NCBI GenBank assembly: GCA_025362535.1
Contig: JANYGE010000197.1
Location: 1 to 10,103 of the forward strand
DNA: 10,103 nucleotides
Direction: 5' to 3'
From: Hyphomicrobiales bacterium
GTDB taxonomy: Bacteria > Pseudomonadota > Alphaproteobacteria > Rhizobiales > Aestuariivirgaceae
The position numbers and the translations under genes are program-made. Of this stretch, positions 1-5,790 are shown in pieces; position 1 is the stretch's first letter; the number at the start of each line of letters is the position of its first letter. Below the pieces are notes generated by a model. The model saw nothing but the letters and a program-made list of their open reading frames with translations, was not told where the DNA came from and did no database searches.

Positions 1-7
1 TGGTCTG

Positions 8-892
8 ATGGCACCACGCATCAAAGGCATCGCACTCATGGCCCTTGCCATATTTGCATTCTCGATTTTGGATGCTTCTGCCAAACAGGCGATGCTCAGT
101 GTTCCGGCGCAAGTCGCTATGTTCTTTCGCTATACGATCGCATTTCTGATTTCCGTTGTGGTGGTTCTCCGGGTCGGGGATTGGCAATTGCTTAAAACCA
201 AACACCCCCTTGTGCAGCTGCTGCGCGGCGTGATGTTACTCACATCCACCTATTGCAATTTCACCGCCATGGCCCATTTGCAACTGGCACAAACGGCAGC
301 GATCTCCTTTATGATTCCGCTCTGGGTTTGCGCTCTGTCTGGCCCGTTATTGGGCGAACAAGTGGGTTGGCGGCGTTGGACGGCGGTGCTTGTCGCATTC
401 ATGGGTGTGTTGATCATTATGCGTCCCGGCACCGCGAGCTTTCACTGGGCCATGTTCTTTTCGTTAGGTGCCACTCTTGCAGGTGCCATGTATAATATTT
501 TAACCCGCAAAGTCGGCGCTGCAGATCGCACTGAAACGTCGCTTCTCTATGTCTGTTTGGTGGGTGCTGTGGGGGCGGCTTTGCCCTTGCCATGGCACTG
601 GCAAATGCCGCAAAATGGTGTTTGGTTTTTTATAATTGCCATGGGCTTGGCTGGCGTTATCGGCCACTATCTCTTGATCCAAGGTCACCGCTTGGCCCCA
701 GCATCAGTGTTGGCCCCTTTTGCCTATACTCAAATCATTTGGATGATTTTGTTTGGTTACATCTTGTTTGGCGATGTGCCTGATCATTGGACTTTGATCG
801 GCGCCAGTGTCGTAATCGCCAGCGGTCTTTTCGTGTTTTTACGCGAACGGCATTTGGGTCGACAAACAACTATATCGATCCCTGCTGATTGA
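8..892 (+). CDS. EamA-family (DMT superfamily) inner-membrane transporter
   Basis: This is a 294-residue, very hydrophobic protein with about ten predicted membrane helices. It is built as two tandem EamA repeats, roughly residues 5-140 and 148-281, the usual size and architecture of the drug/metabolite transporter superfamily. The first repeat opens with a helix followed by DASAKQAM. The second opens after a short linker with a helix carrying AMYNILTRKVG. A charged, non-membrane tail closes the protein. Such proteins export or import small metabolites across the inner membrane, but the substrate cannot be read from sequence. The ATG at 8 fits the family's usual N-terminus. Only seven bases precede it, with no in-frame stop, so a slightly upstream start outside the window cannot be excluded. 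It converges on the next transporter gene with a 20-base gap and has no evident link to the pilus genes. Confidence 0.88.
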   Translation: MAPRIKGIALMALAIFAFSILDASAKQAMLSVPAQVAMFFRYTIAFLISVVVVLRVGDWQLLKTKHPLVQLLRGVMLLTSTYCNFTAMAHLQLAQTAAISFMIPLWVCALSGPLLGEQVGWRRWTAVLVAFMGVLIIMRPGTASFHWAMFFSLGATLAGAMYNILTRKVGAADRTETSLLYVCLVGAVGAALPLPWHWQMPQNGVWFFIIAMGLAGVIGHYLLIQGHRLAPASVLAPFAYTQIIWMILFGYILFGDVPDHWTLIGASVVIASGLFVFLRERHLGRQTTISIPAD

Positions 893-912
893 GCTGAAAT
901 AAAACACAAGCT

Positions 913-1752
913 CTAAGCCCGCAGTGCCATCGCTCCAGCAACAACGAGCAAAGCGCCCGCCATTCGTGAGAAGGTAAGCTTTTCGTCGAGCACTTTTGCT
1001 GAAAGTCCAATAGCAAATAAGATGCTGGTCTCACGCAAGGCAGCAACCACGGCAATGGGGGCGAGACTCATCGCCCAAATGATAATCCAATATGCGCTAC
1101 CAGAGGCGAATGCCCCTATCGCCCCGCGCCGCCAGAAAGGTAGAACAGCTTTGAAAATTCCGGGACCACGCAGAAAAATTCCGGCTACCAGCATGCCAAT
1201 GGCATCAAAAACGAAAACCAGTCCGGTATAACCAGATGCAGAGCCAGAAGCTCGCCCCCCCAAACCATCTACGACCGTATAACACCCAATGAAAACCGAT
1301 GTTCCCAACGCAAAAAGAAGCGTTGTCCGATCCACCCGCACAGCTTTGGAAGGGCCTAAGGCGATCATCCATATCCCTGCGATCAAAGTTAGAATCCCCA
1401 AAACGGCAAAGAGGGAAATTGAATCATGGCCAAAAATATAGCTGGCCCCAAGTGTAATCAAAGGAGCCGTACCACGTGCCACTGGATAAACCACGCTGAG
1501 ATCGCCAGTTCGATAACTGCGGGCCAAGAACAGATTATAACCCGTGTGTAAGACACCAGATGAGAGAGCAAAAGGAAGGCTCGCGGCGCTGGGCGCTGTA
1601 AAAACCAGCAACATGGCAATGCCCATCACCCCCATCAATGTTTGCAAAAGAAACATTGCGAGAAATCTGTCAATATTCAACTTAACCAGCACATTCCAGG
1701 ATGCGTGCAAAAATGCTGCAACCAGAACGGCTAAAAACAAGAAGAGACTCAC
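913..1752 (-). CDS. EamA-family (DMT superfamily) transporter, convergent with the first
   Basis: This is a second two-repeat EamA protein of about ten membrane helices. Family-typical segments are FLHASWNVLVKLN in helix 1, YPVARGTAPL at the end of the first repeat, ALRETSILFA in the second repeat, and a final glycine/alanine-rich helix ending in ALRA. The substrate is unknown. The start is uncertain. I chose the GTG at 1752 (279 residues) because it puts the first helix at the very N-terminus, as is usual in the family, with G-rich sequence just upstream. An in-frame ATG at 1800 would add 16 basic residues (295 in total), but it has no Shine-Dalgarno-like sequence and abuts the T-tract of the terminator that closes the upstream pseudopilin operon. 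That terminator suggests this gene has its own promoter. It is distant in sequence from the neighbouring transporter, so a recent tandem duplication is not apparent. Confidence 0.85.
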   Translation of the reverse strand: MSLFLFLAVLVAAFLHASWNVLVKLNIDRFLAMFLLQTLMGVMGIAMLLVFTAPSAASLPFALSSGVLHTGYNLFLARSYRTGDLSVVYPVARGTAPLITLGASYIFGHDSISLFAVLGILTLIAGIWMIALGPSKAVRVDRTTLLFALGTSVFIGCYTVVDGLGGRASGSASGYTGLVFVFDAIGMLVAGIFLRGPGIFKAVLPFWRRGAIGAFASGSAYWIIIWAMSLAPIAVVAALRETSILFAIGLSAKVLDEKLTFSRMAGALLVVAGAMALRA

Positions 1753-1810
1753 TATCCGCCAACCCCGATTCTGTCGGAATTTATGGACGTGCGCTTGCAA
1801 TCAAGCAAGA

Positions 1811-1839
1811 AAAAAGGCCGCCTTCAAAAAAGGCGGCCT
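1811..1839 (-). terminator. Rho-independent terminator of the TadE-like operon
   Basis: A perfect 10-bp inverted repeat (1815-1824 with 1830-1839, arms AGGCCGCCTT / AAGGCGGCCT) encloses a five-base loop. Read on the minus strand it is followed by a run of Ts from 1815 down to 1811 and more T-rich sequence after that. It lies 21 bases past the stop codon of the second TadE-like gene, where an operon terminator is expected. The T-run is on the minus-strand side only, which fixes the orientation. Confidence 0.9.
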
Positions 1840-1860
1840 CATGATATTATTAAATTCTGA

Positions 1861-2442
1861 TCACGAACACAGCGTACCAGCGGCCACTGTGGTTTGATAA
1901 CAGTTCAATTGCAGCGTGGTGCGTGGCCGGATCGAAATAGACTGATTGAGCAAGAAAGTTGTTGCCCCCACAATGTTGGTGCCCAAAAAGGTTGCCACTG
2001 CGGGCGTAAAATTCATGCAGGTGCGCGCCACAATCACATCATTGCCAGCCGTCATCAAAGTCGACATGGTTGAGGTTGAAGGGGCATTACCACAAGAAGG
2101 TCCCAAGCCATTATTGGTTGACCAGATATTCGTAATAGTGCCGCTTACAGTGCGATAACCAAAAACCTCCACCCGCACTTCGCTGGCTGCTGTGGGCACC
2201 ATGATCAGCGCAGTCGCATTGAAAGTATCAGCGATATAGCTTTTGAGCACCGAATTTCGCTGTTGGGTGACCAAATCAGCAGTCGTGCTGGCTGCAGCCG
2301 TAATTTTGCGGTTCAAAGAGATTAAAACTGTAATATCAACCAAGCCGAAATAAAGCAGCAGCATGAAAGGCATGATGAAGGCCATTTCAATGGCAGCCAC
2401 ACCCGTATCGTTTCTCAGAAAAGATTTTCTCGGAAATGTCAT
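1861..2442 (-). CDS. TadE-like minor pseudopilin (second of pair)
   Basis: This is a 193-residue TadE/TadF-type pilus assembly protein. A short basic N-terminus is followed by G14^VAAIEM, a type IVb prepilin-peptidase site with glutamate at position 5 of the mature chain. One membrane helix follows (about 20-42), then a periplasmic domain with cysteines at 117, 142, 181 and 192, which could form two disulfides. The protein presumably acts as a minor component initiating or regulating Flp pilus assembly in the inner membrane and periplasm. The ATG at 2442 was chosen because it lies ten bases after the stop of the upstream gene and leaves a normal short leader. An in-frame ATG at 2505 would overlap that gene and add 21 uncharacteristic residues. 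It forms an operon with the gene at 2453-3046 and is followed by a terminator. TadE, TadF and TadG-like proteins are hard to tell apart, so no symbol is given. Confidence 0.87.
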   Translation of the reverse strand: MTFPRKSFLRNDTGVAAIEMAFIMPFMLLLYFGLVDITVLISLNRKITAAASTTADLVTQQRNSVLKSYIADTFNATALIMVPTAASEVRVEVFGYRTVSGTITNIWSTNNGLGPSCGNAPSTSTMSTLMTAGNDVIVARTCMNFTPAVATFLGTNIVGATTFLLNQSISIRPRTTLQLNCYQTTVAAGTLCS

Positions 2443-2452
2443 GATTTCATAC

Positions 2453-3046
2453 TCAACAGGTTGTTGCGCTAGGCGCCCCGGCGACGGGGAATGGTTCATT
2501 GGCAAACATCACGACACCTGTCAGGCGGCGTTTGGTGGTGACACCGGTATTGGCGTTGAAATTCATGAAGGGAAACACAAAGTTCCAATCATAAGTGGCA
2601 ACAACGCCGACCGCACTAAGGGGCTCGCCACATTTAAATGAGGAGGGTCCGGGTGTGCCATCATTGGCAGTCCCGACTGTAAGCGGGCTGGGAAACTTTG
2701 CTTTTAAGGCGGCAAATCCATTTGCGTCCGAATCAACATAGACCGTCACTTTGCTGGCGCAATCCATCAACAAGCTTGCAGTCTTGCAAATTTCAGCTTT
2801 GAAATTGGCTGCATCTAAGGCCAGCGATTTGGCTTGGCCGGTGCGAATAAGGCGCGAGGCCTTTTGCACGCTGGCCTGCAATGTATATTCGGTGAACATC
2901 ATAACGCCAGTTTCTAAAATAACGCCGAGCAACATGAAAAAAGGCAAGGCCACCAAAGCAAACTCAACGGCGGCTGCGCCACTTTCAGATTTTGCATAGC
3001 GGCGATTGCGCTTGGCTACGTGCGCCAAGAATTTTCTGAACATCAT
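2453..3046 (-). CDS. TadE-family minor pseudopilin (first of pair)
   Basis: This 197-residue protein has a basic leader (about residues 1-22) ending in ESG23^AAAVEFALV. That is a prepilin-peptidase site with glutamate at position 5 of the mature protein (E28), as in Flp pilins and TadE proteins. A single membrane helix (about 26-50) follows, then a helix-forming segment (TLQASVQKASRLIRTGQ) and a periplasmic domain with cysteines 87, 96, 139 and 197. The last of these is the C-terminal residue. The predicted role is a CpaA-processed pseudopilin of the Tad machine. The start is supported by a strong purine-rich ribosome-binding stretch (GGGGAG) a few bases upstream; two ATGs stand side by side and the second could also be used. 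It is the first gene of a two-gene operon with the 1861-2442 gene. Confidence 0.89.
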   Translation of the reverse strand: MMFRKFLAHVAKRNRRYAKSESGAAAVEFALVALPFFMLLGVILETGVMMFTEYTLQASVQKASRLIRTGQAKSLALDAANFKAEICKTASLLMDCASKVTVYVDSDANGFAALKAKFPSPLTVGTANDGTPGPSSFKCGEPLSAVGVVATYDWNFVFPFMNFNANTGVTTKRRLTGVVMFANEPFPVAGAPSATTC

Positions 3047-3058
3047 GTCTCTCCCCTA

Positions 3059-3110
3059 CGGAAAACGCGTTTCCGCCTCTCTGGTCACTGTTTACGTTAT
3101 CAGCAGAGGC
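3059..3110 (-). promoter_or_regulatory. Possible stem-loops in the leader of the TadE-like operon
   Basis: Two adjacent inverted repeats lie just upstream of the ribosome-binding site of the gene that starts at 3046. The nearer one pairs 3059-3064 (CGGAAA) with 3070-3075 (TTTCCG) around a five-base loop and contains the perfect palindrome AAACGCGTTT (3063-3072). The farther one pairs GCCTCT (3075-3080) with AGAGGC (3105-3110), and a CTG/CAG pair extends it inward past a one-base bulge. They share base 3075, so both cannot form in full at once. Either an operator or leader RNA structure is possible. No clear sigma-70 promoter was found around them. Confidence 0.3.
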
Positions 3111-3134
3111 TTTCAGGGGCTTGAATAAGTTCAG

Positions 3135-3149
3135 TTAAATTTTATCTAA
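3135..3149. promoter_or_regulatory. Near-consensus CtrA-like box upstream of TadE-like operon
   Basis: The sequence reads TTAA-N7-CTAA, one mismatch from the alphaproteobacterial CtrA consensus TTAA-N7-TTAA. It lies about 90 bases upstream of the first TadE-like gene, in the intergenic stretch between that gene and the stand-alone N-domain gene. In Caulobacter, pilA transcription depends on CtrA, so a site here is plausible. One-mismatch matches also arise by chance in A+T-rich intergenic DNA. Confidence 0.25.
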
Positions 3150-3152
3150 ATC

Positions 3153-3183
3153 AAAATAAAACGGCATCCCTCGGGATGTCGTT
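3153..3183 (-). terminator. Rho-independent terminator of the stand-alone N-domain gene
   Basis: An inverted repeat pairs 3160-3169 with 3174-3183 around the four-base loop at 3170-3173, with one A/C mismatch inside the stem in the minus-strand RNA. On the minus strand the stem is followed at once by a T-rich tail (TTTTATTTT). It sits 24 bases beyond the stop codon of the gene ending at 3208. No plus-strand gene lies upstream that could use it, so it is assigned to the minus strand and separates this gene from the TadE-like operon. Confidence 0.75.
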
Positions 3184-3207
3184 AAACACTTATAACTGCT
3201 AAATATC

Positions 3208-3690
3208 TCATTGCGGGGCAGCAGGTGCTGCAGCTTCGGCGGATTTTTTGCCAGTCGCAAATTCGGTTTTTTCTCTGCCCAGCTGCATTATCGGTCCTGT
3301 GAAACCGATCTGATCGCCTGGCAACATCGTGCTTTCACACAAAGGGGCGCAAGTATAAGTGCGACGACCATCCGGTTTAAAAAGCGCAACATTATTATCG
3401 GCACTGTTTGCAACTGTAATATCAAAATTTGCCAGCTGGTTTCCAGCGGAATCAAGAACCAGTAAATTCGTGTCGCCAAAGGCATGGCCATGTACAAAAA
3501 TTTGTTTTCCGTTAACGGTTATATCCGCAATCGATGGATTGCCGATCACCACCGCACCAGGCTCGGCTGAAACAGAAATAAGCTGACTCTTGTCGGTTTG
3601 AACAATCAGCGGCTGGCCTGCATAGGCGTGCTGCGCTGCCATGAACACCATGGCACCACCTGCCAGTAAAGACCAAAAGCCAGACTTCAT
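3208..3690 (-). CDS. Secreted stand-alone pilus-assembly N-terminal-domain protein
   Basis: This is a 160-residue exported protein. Residues 1-24 form a signal peptide ending AYA^GQ. Residues about 27-95 match the pilus/secretin N-terminal domain (T2SS-T3SS_pil_N) found at the front of CpaC, with shared landmarks DKS, VVxGNPxxxD and GxTNxxxxDxxGxQ. The secretin channel domain is absent. A short segment with CAPLC (Cys114, Cys118) follows, then a charged and alanine/proline-rich tail. Function is not established here. By homology to the CpaC N-terminus it may bind or support the secretin ring in the periplasm. The ATG at 3690 is preceded by AAGGA at an eight-base distance and begins the signal peptide directly; the longer in-frame start at 3750 adds residues that do not fit a signal peptide. 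It is divergent from the pilin gene and has its own terminator. Confidence 0.82.
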   Translation of the reverse strand: MKSGFWSLLAGGAMVFMAAQHAYAGQPLIVQTDKSQLISVSAEPGAVVIGNPSIADITVNGKQIFVHGHAFGDTNLLVLDSAGNQLANFDITVANSADNNVALFKPDGRRTYTCAPLCESTMLPGDQIGFTGPIMQLGREKTEFATGKKSAEAAAPAAPQ

Positions 3691-4004
3691 TATCGCAATC
3701 CTTATATTACAAACCGACAAACATTTGAGTACAACGCATATCTTGACCAATAATGGTGAATCTTCGGTTACTTTCAGGAGAGTCGGAGTTGCGGCCAGAA
3801 AAATTAAAACAACTATCTTAATCTTTGATTATGCCTGTTGAGTTGCCAGCATCATTTCAAGACATTGTGGGGATCAATATTTACCTCCTGTTAGTGCCCT
3901 CAAGATTAAGAAATCGACAACCCAAGCAAGAAGTTAGCTGACTATAGTTAGGGCGGCGGGGCTTCTTGAGCCTGGAAATGATGGCGGAGACTGGAGAGTT
4001 GCAC
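3691..4004. other. Divergent intergenic region between N-domain gene and pilin gene
   Basis: This is 314 bases without a credible gene. It must hold the promoters of the pilin gene (rightward) and the stand-alone N-domain gene (leftward). The middle is A+T-rich (around 3800-3835). A TATAGT hexamer at 3943-3948 could be a pilin -10 element, but no -35 box stands at the right distance. A G-rich run (3951-3961) follows. The pilin ribosome-binding site GGAGAG lies just before 4005. No perfect CtrA box, repeat array or RNA gene was recognised. Confidence 0.55.
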
Positions 4005-4166
4005 ATGAAAAAGTTTTTTGCTGATCAAAACGGCGCTACAGCTATTGAATATGGCCTAATCGCCAGCGCGATGGCCGCCATGCTTATTGCCGCCATGCCG
4101 TCGATCTCCGATAACATTGTCACGTCATACACGGCTATTGGCCTCAGAATTGCCAACGCGAAATAA
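4005..4166 (+). CDS. pilA: Flp/Fap-family type IVb major pilin
   Basis: This small 53-residue prepilin is the structural subunit of the Tad pilus. It has a ten-residue leader (MKKFFADQNG) cut after Gly10, giving a mature chain starting ATAIEYGLIA. Glu5 and Tyr6 of the mature protein are the hallmark of Flp pilins. A single hydrophobic helix (about 14-33) follows, and a short polar tail ends in ANAK; the mature length is 43 residues. The ATG at 4005 is preceded by GGAGAG at a good distance. An upstream in-frame ATG at 3966 would give an atypically long leader. It is first in the rightward cluster but is separated from cpaA by a terminator, which fits separate high-level expression of the subunit. 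A proline after the hydrophobic segment and several methionines within it are mild departures from typical Flp sequences. In the flp/tad naming this gene is flp. Confidence 0.93.
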   Translation: MKKFFADQNGATAIEYGLIASAMAAMLIAAMPSISDNIVTSYTAIGLRIANAK

Positions 4167-4199
4167 TCGCAGCGCCCCCGCAAGGGACAAACCGATATC

Positions 4200-4228
4200 A
4201 ATGCTGGTAAGTTTTGCCAGCATTTTTT
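4200..4228 (+). terminator. Rho-independent terminator after the pilin gene
   Basis: An eleven-pair stem (4200-4210 with 4214-4224, one T/G wobble) with a three-base loop runs straight into six Ts (4223-4228). It starts 33 bases after the pilin stop codon. It probably ends most pilin transcripts, so that pilin mRNA exceeds mRNA for the assembly genes, with some readthrough or a separate promoter feeding cpaA. Confidence 0.9.
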
Positions 4229-4247
4229 ATGGCACCAAGTGTCAAGG

Positions 4248-4262
4248 TTAACCCCGTCTTTA
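4248..4262. promoter_or_regulatory. Near-consensus CtrA-like box upstream of cpaA
   Basis: The sequence TTAACC followed by CCGTC and TTTA reads TTAA-N7-TTTA, one mismatch from the CtrA consensus. It lies downstream of the pilin terminator and about 80 bases before the cpaA start, where a separate promoter for the assembly operon would be expected. The first half matches the commonly strong TTAACC half-site. This is suggestive only. Confidence 0.27.
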
Positions 4263-4340
4263 CGTCCGGCATGTGAAACTGAGAAAATTGAAATCTGCGC
4301 GAGTGCGATTGCGGCACATCCGCGAATCTTGGATCTGATC

Positions 4341-4856
4341 ATGTTGCACACTCTTTCCATCTCGGTTTTGCCATTGTTATTGATCTTTGCTGCCACCAGC
4401 GATGTTCTCTCGTTGCGCATACCAAACTGGTTGACGGCCTTAACCGCTCTCTTGTTTTTCCCCATGGCTTGGCTCACGGGAATGCCACTCAATGAATTCG
4501 GTATGCATCTGATTGCAGGGGCAGGTTTGTTTGTCGCTGGCTTTCTGTTTTTCCAACTGGGCTTGTTTGGTGGAGGTGATGCGAAGCTTATGGCCGCAGC
4601 GGGGCTCTGGTTCGGCACCGCGCAAACTCTGCCCTTTCTCTTCATGACGGCTATGGCTGGCGGCATTTTGGCCATGCTGGTTGGCCTCTGGTCAATGTTT
4701 AACATCTATTGGGAAATCGAAGCGAACGGAGCCTTTGCTGAAAATTTTGGCAAACAGCTGCGCAGCCTCAAGCCGAATGTTCCTTACGGTTTTGCACTCG
4801 CGATTGGCGGCATCATTGCCTTCAAAGACAGTTGGTGGATGACGGGTGTTGTCTAA
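4341..4856 (+). CDS. cpaA: CpaA/TadV prepilin peptidase (A24 family)
   Basis: This 171-residue inner-membrane aspartic protease is predicted to remove the leaders of Flp prepilin and the TadE-like pseudopilins. Both catalytic aspartates of family A24 are visible: Asp21 in SDVLSLRIPN and Asp80 in the GxGD-type motif GGGDAKL. They are set among about five or six membrane helices. The length fits the short TadV/CpaA type, which lacks the methyltransferase domain of PilD. The ATG at 4341 begins directly with the first helix and has a GGA-containing purine stretch about eight bases upstream. A GTG at 4239 in the same frame would add 34 polar residues and is not favoured. The gene follows the pilin terminator and is separated from cpaB by 99 bases, so it may lie in its own transcription unit or begin the assembly operon. 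Confidence 0.93.
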   Translation: MLHTLSISVLPLLLIFAATSDVLSLRIPNWLTALTALLFFPMAWLTGMPLNEFGMHLIAGAGLFVAGFLFFQLGLFGGGDAKLMAAAGLWFGTAQTLPFLFMTAMAGGILAMLVGLWSMFNIYWEIEANGAFAENFGKQLRSLKPNVPYGFALAIGGIIAFKDSWWMTGVV

Positions 4857-4879
4857 ATTACGAAACTGGAAGCCGGTCG

Positions 4880-4894
4880 TTAACCATAATTTGA
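4880..4894. promoter_or_regulatory. Near-consensus CtrA-like box upstream of cpaB
   Basis: The sequence TTAACC, ATAAT, TTGA reads TTAA-N7-TTGA, one mismatch from the CtrA consensus. It lies 61 bases before cpaB in the 99-base cpaA-cpaB gap, the longest gap within the assembly genes. An internal promoter here is plausible but unproven. Confidence 0.3.
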
Positions 4895-4924
4895 CCATTC
4901 CAGCACAAAGTTAAGTTTCTGTCG

Positions 4925-4939
4925 GGCGCAGTTTGCGCC
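4925..4939 (+). promoter_or_regulatory. Compact hairpin just upstream of the cpaB ribosome-binding site
   Basis: GGCGCA (4925-4930) and TGCGCC (4934-4939) form a perfect six-pair, G+C-rich stem with a three-base loop (GTT). It ends 16 bases before the cpaB ATG, just ahead of the GAGGG ribosome-binding sequence. No T-tract follows, so it is not a terminator. It could stabilise the mRNA end, mark a processing site or adjust translation. A hairpin of the same size and spacing stands before cpaE. Confidence 0.35.
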
Positions 4940-4955
4940 GAGTGAGGGTGAGACG

Positions 4956-5780
4956 ATGAGTAAAATGCGTGTTTTAATGTTTGTTCTAGCAATTGGTTCG
5001 GCCGTCATGGCAGGGCTTATGGCCAAGGGCTTCATTAGCAAAAAGCCAGATGTTCAAGTTACTGAGCAGCCAGTCGCTAAAACAGTTGATGTTCTCATCG
5101 CCGCAAAAGATATCCTCATGGGAGATCGCCTTGGCTCTGGCACCTTGGTGTGGAAAGCTTGGCCACAAGACAATGTGCTTGCCACCATGATCACCAAAGA
5201 CAGCAAACCAGATGCCATGGTTGAGCTCGAAAATGCCCGTGCCCGCCTTCCACTTTATGAAGGTGAATATGTCATGGACAAGAAAATTGTGCACGCCGGT
5301 GCCGGTGGCTTCATGAGTGCCATTTTGCCCAAAGGCATGCGCGCGATCTCGGTTGCAATTTCTTCACGCTCATCAGCTGGTGGCTTCATTCTGCCCGATG
5401 ATCGCGTCGATGTGATCTTGACCAAGAAGATTGATAACAACGGCAAAACCAATGTGAAAAGCGAAACGGTTATTTCGAATGTCCGCGTACTTGCTGTCAA
5501 CCAAATCTATCGCCAAGCCAATGAAGGCGACGCGGTGACAGTTGAAAAAGGCGAAACCGCAACATTGGAATTAACGCCACAACAGTCTGAAGTCGTAGCC
5601 ATGGTTGAATCAGCTGGTGAACTTTCTCTGGCCTTGCGCTCGATCGCTGAAAATGACGGCAAGAATATGGAAACCATGGGTCCTGTGCTCTCCGACAATT
5701 ACAACGGCAAAGCCAAACGCGTCGGCAATGACACGCTGTTTGTTCGCTATGGCATTGAAACTTATGCGCAGAATCAGTGA
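4956..5780 (+). CDS. cpaB: CpaB/RcpC Flp pilus assembly protein
   Basis: This is a 274-residue periplasmic, membrane-anchored partner of the CpaC secretin. Residues about 5-26 form an N-terminal signal-anchor helix. A SAF-type domain follows (about 44-112, VLIAAKDILMGDRLGSG onward), then the RcpC/CpaB domain with GMRAISVAISSRSSAGGFILP and DDRVDVILT (about 127-156). The C-terminal part contains LELTPQQSEVVAMVESAGELSL, conserved in the family. Length is normal for rhizobial CpaB. The ATG at 4956 has GAGGG seven bases upstream. The cpaC start follows ten bases after the stop codon, indicating co-transcription. In other systems RcpC-type proteins act together with the secretin; the exact mechanism is inferred from the family. 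Confidence 0.93.
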   Translation: MSKMRVLMFVLAIGSAVMAGLMAKGFISKKPDVQVTEQPVAKTVDVLIAAKDILMGDRLGSGTLVWKAWPQDNVLATMITKDSKPDAMVELENARARLPLYEGEYVMDKKIVHAGAGGFMSAILPKGMRAISVAISSRSSAGGFILPDDRVDVILTKKIDNNGKTNVKSETVISNVRVLAVNQIYRQANEGDAVTVEKGETATLELTPQQSEVVAMVESAGELSLALRSIAENDGKNMETMGPVLSDNYNGKAKRVGNDTLFVRYGIETYAQNQ

Positions 5781-5790
5781 GACAAAAAAC

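Noticed and set aside
891..913. Bidirectional terminator between the two convergent transporter genes (GAGCT ... AGCTC)
   Set aside because: Only five-pair arms with a 13-base loop and no proper T-tract on either side.
3699..3734. Sigma-70-like promoter on the minus strand (TTGTAC, 17 bases, TGTAAT) before the stand-alone N-domain gene
   Set aside because: Hexamers and spacing look good, but the predicted transcript start would fall on the AAGGA ribosome-binding site nine bases before the start codon, so it would cut off the site it needs.
3843..4223. Ten-base direct repeat TTGCCAGCAT (3843-3852 and 4214-4223)
   Set aside because: The second copy is one arm of the pilin terminator and the first has no partner arm. 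A single ten-base match is most likely chance.
4239..4340. Longer cpaA reading frame from a GTG at 4239
   Set aside because: It would add 34 polar residues ahead of the first membrane helix, unlike the family, and would cover the candidate regulatory box. The ATG at 4341 fits better.
4025..4705. Long minus-strand open frame of 226 codons across the pilin and cpaA
   Set aside because: It runs antisense to two clearly recognised genes and shows no domain, signal or credible composition of a real protein.
5605..5790. Open frame extending cpaC far into cpaB
   Set aside because: The extra part overlaps cpaB in another frame, has no family features, and would bury the signal peptide in the middle of the protein.
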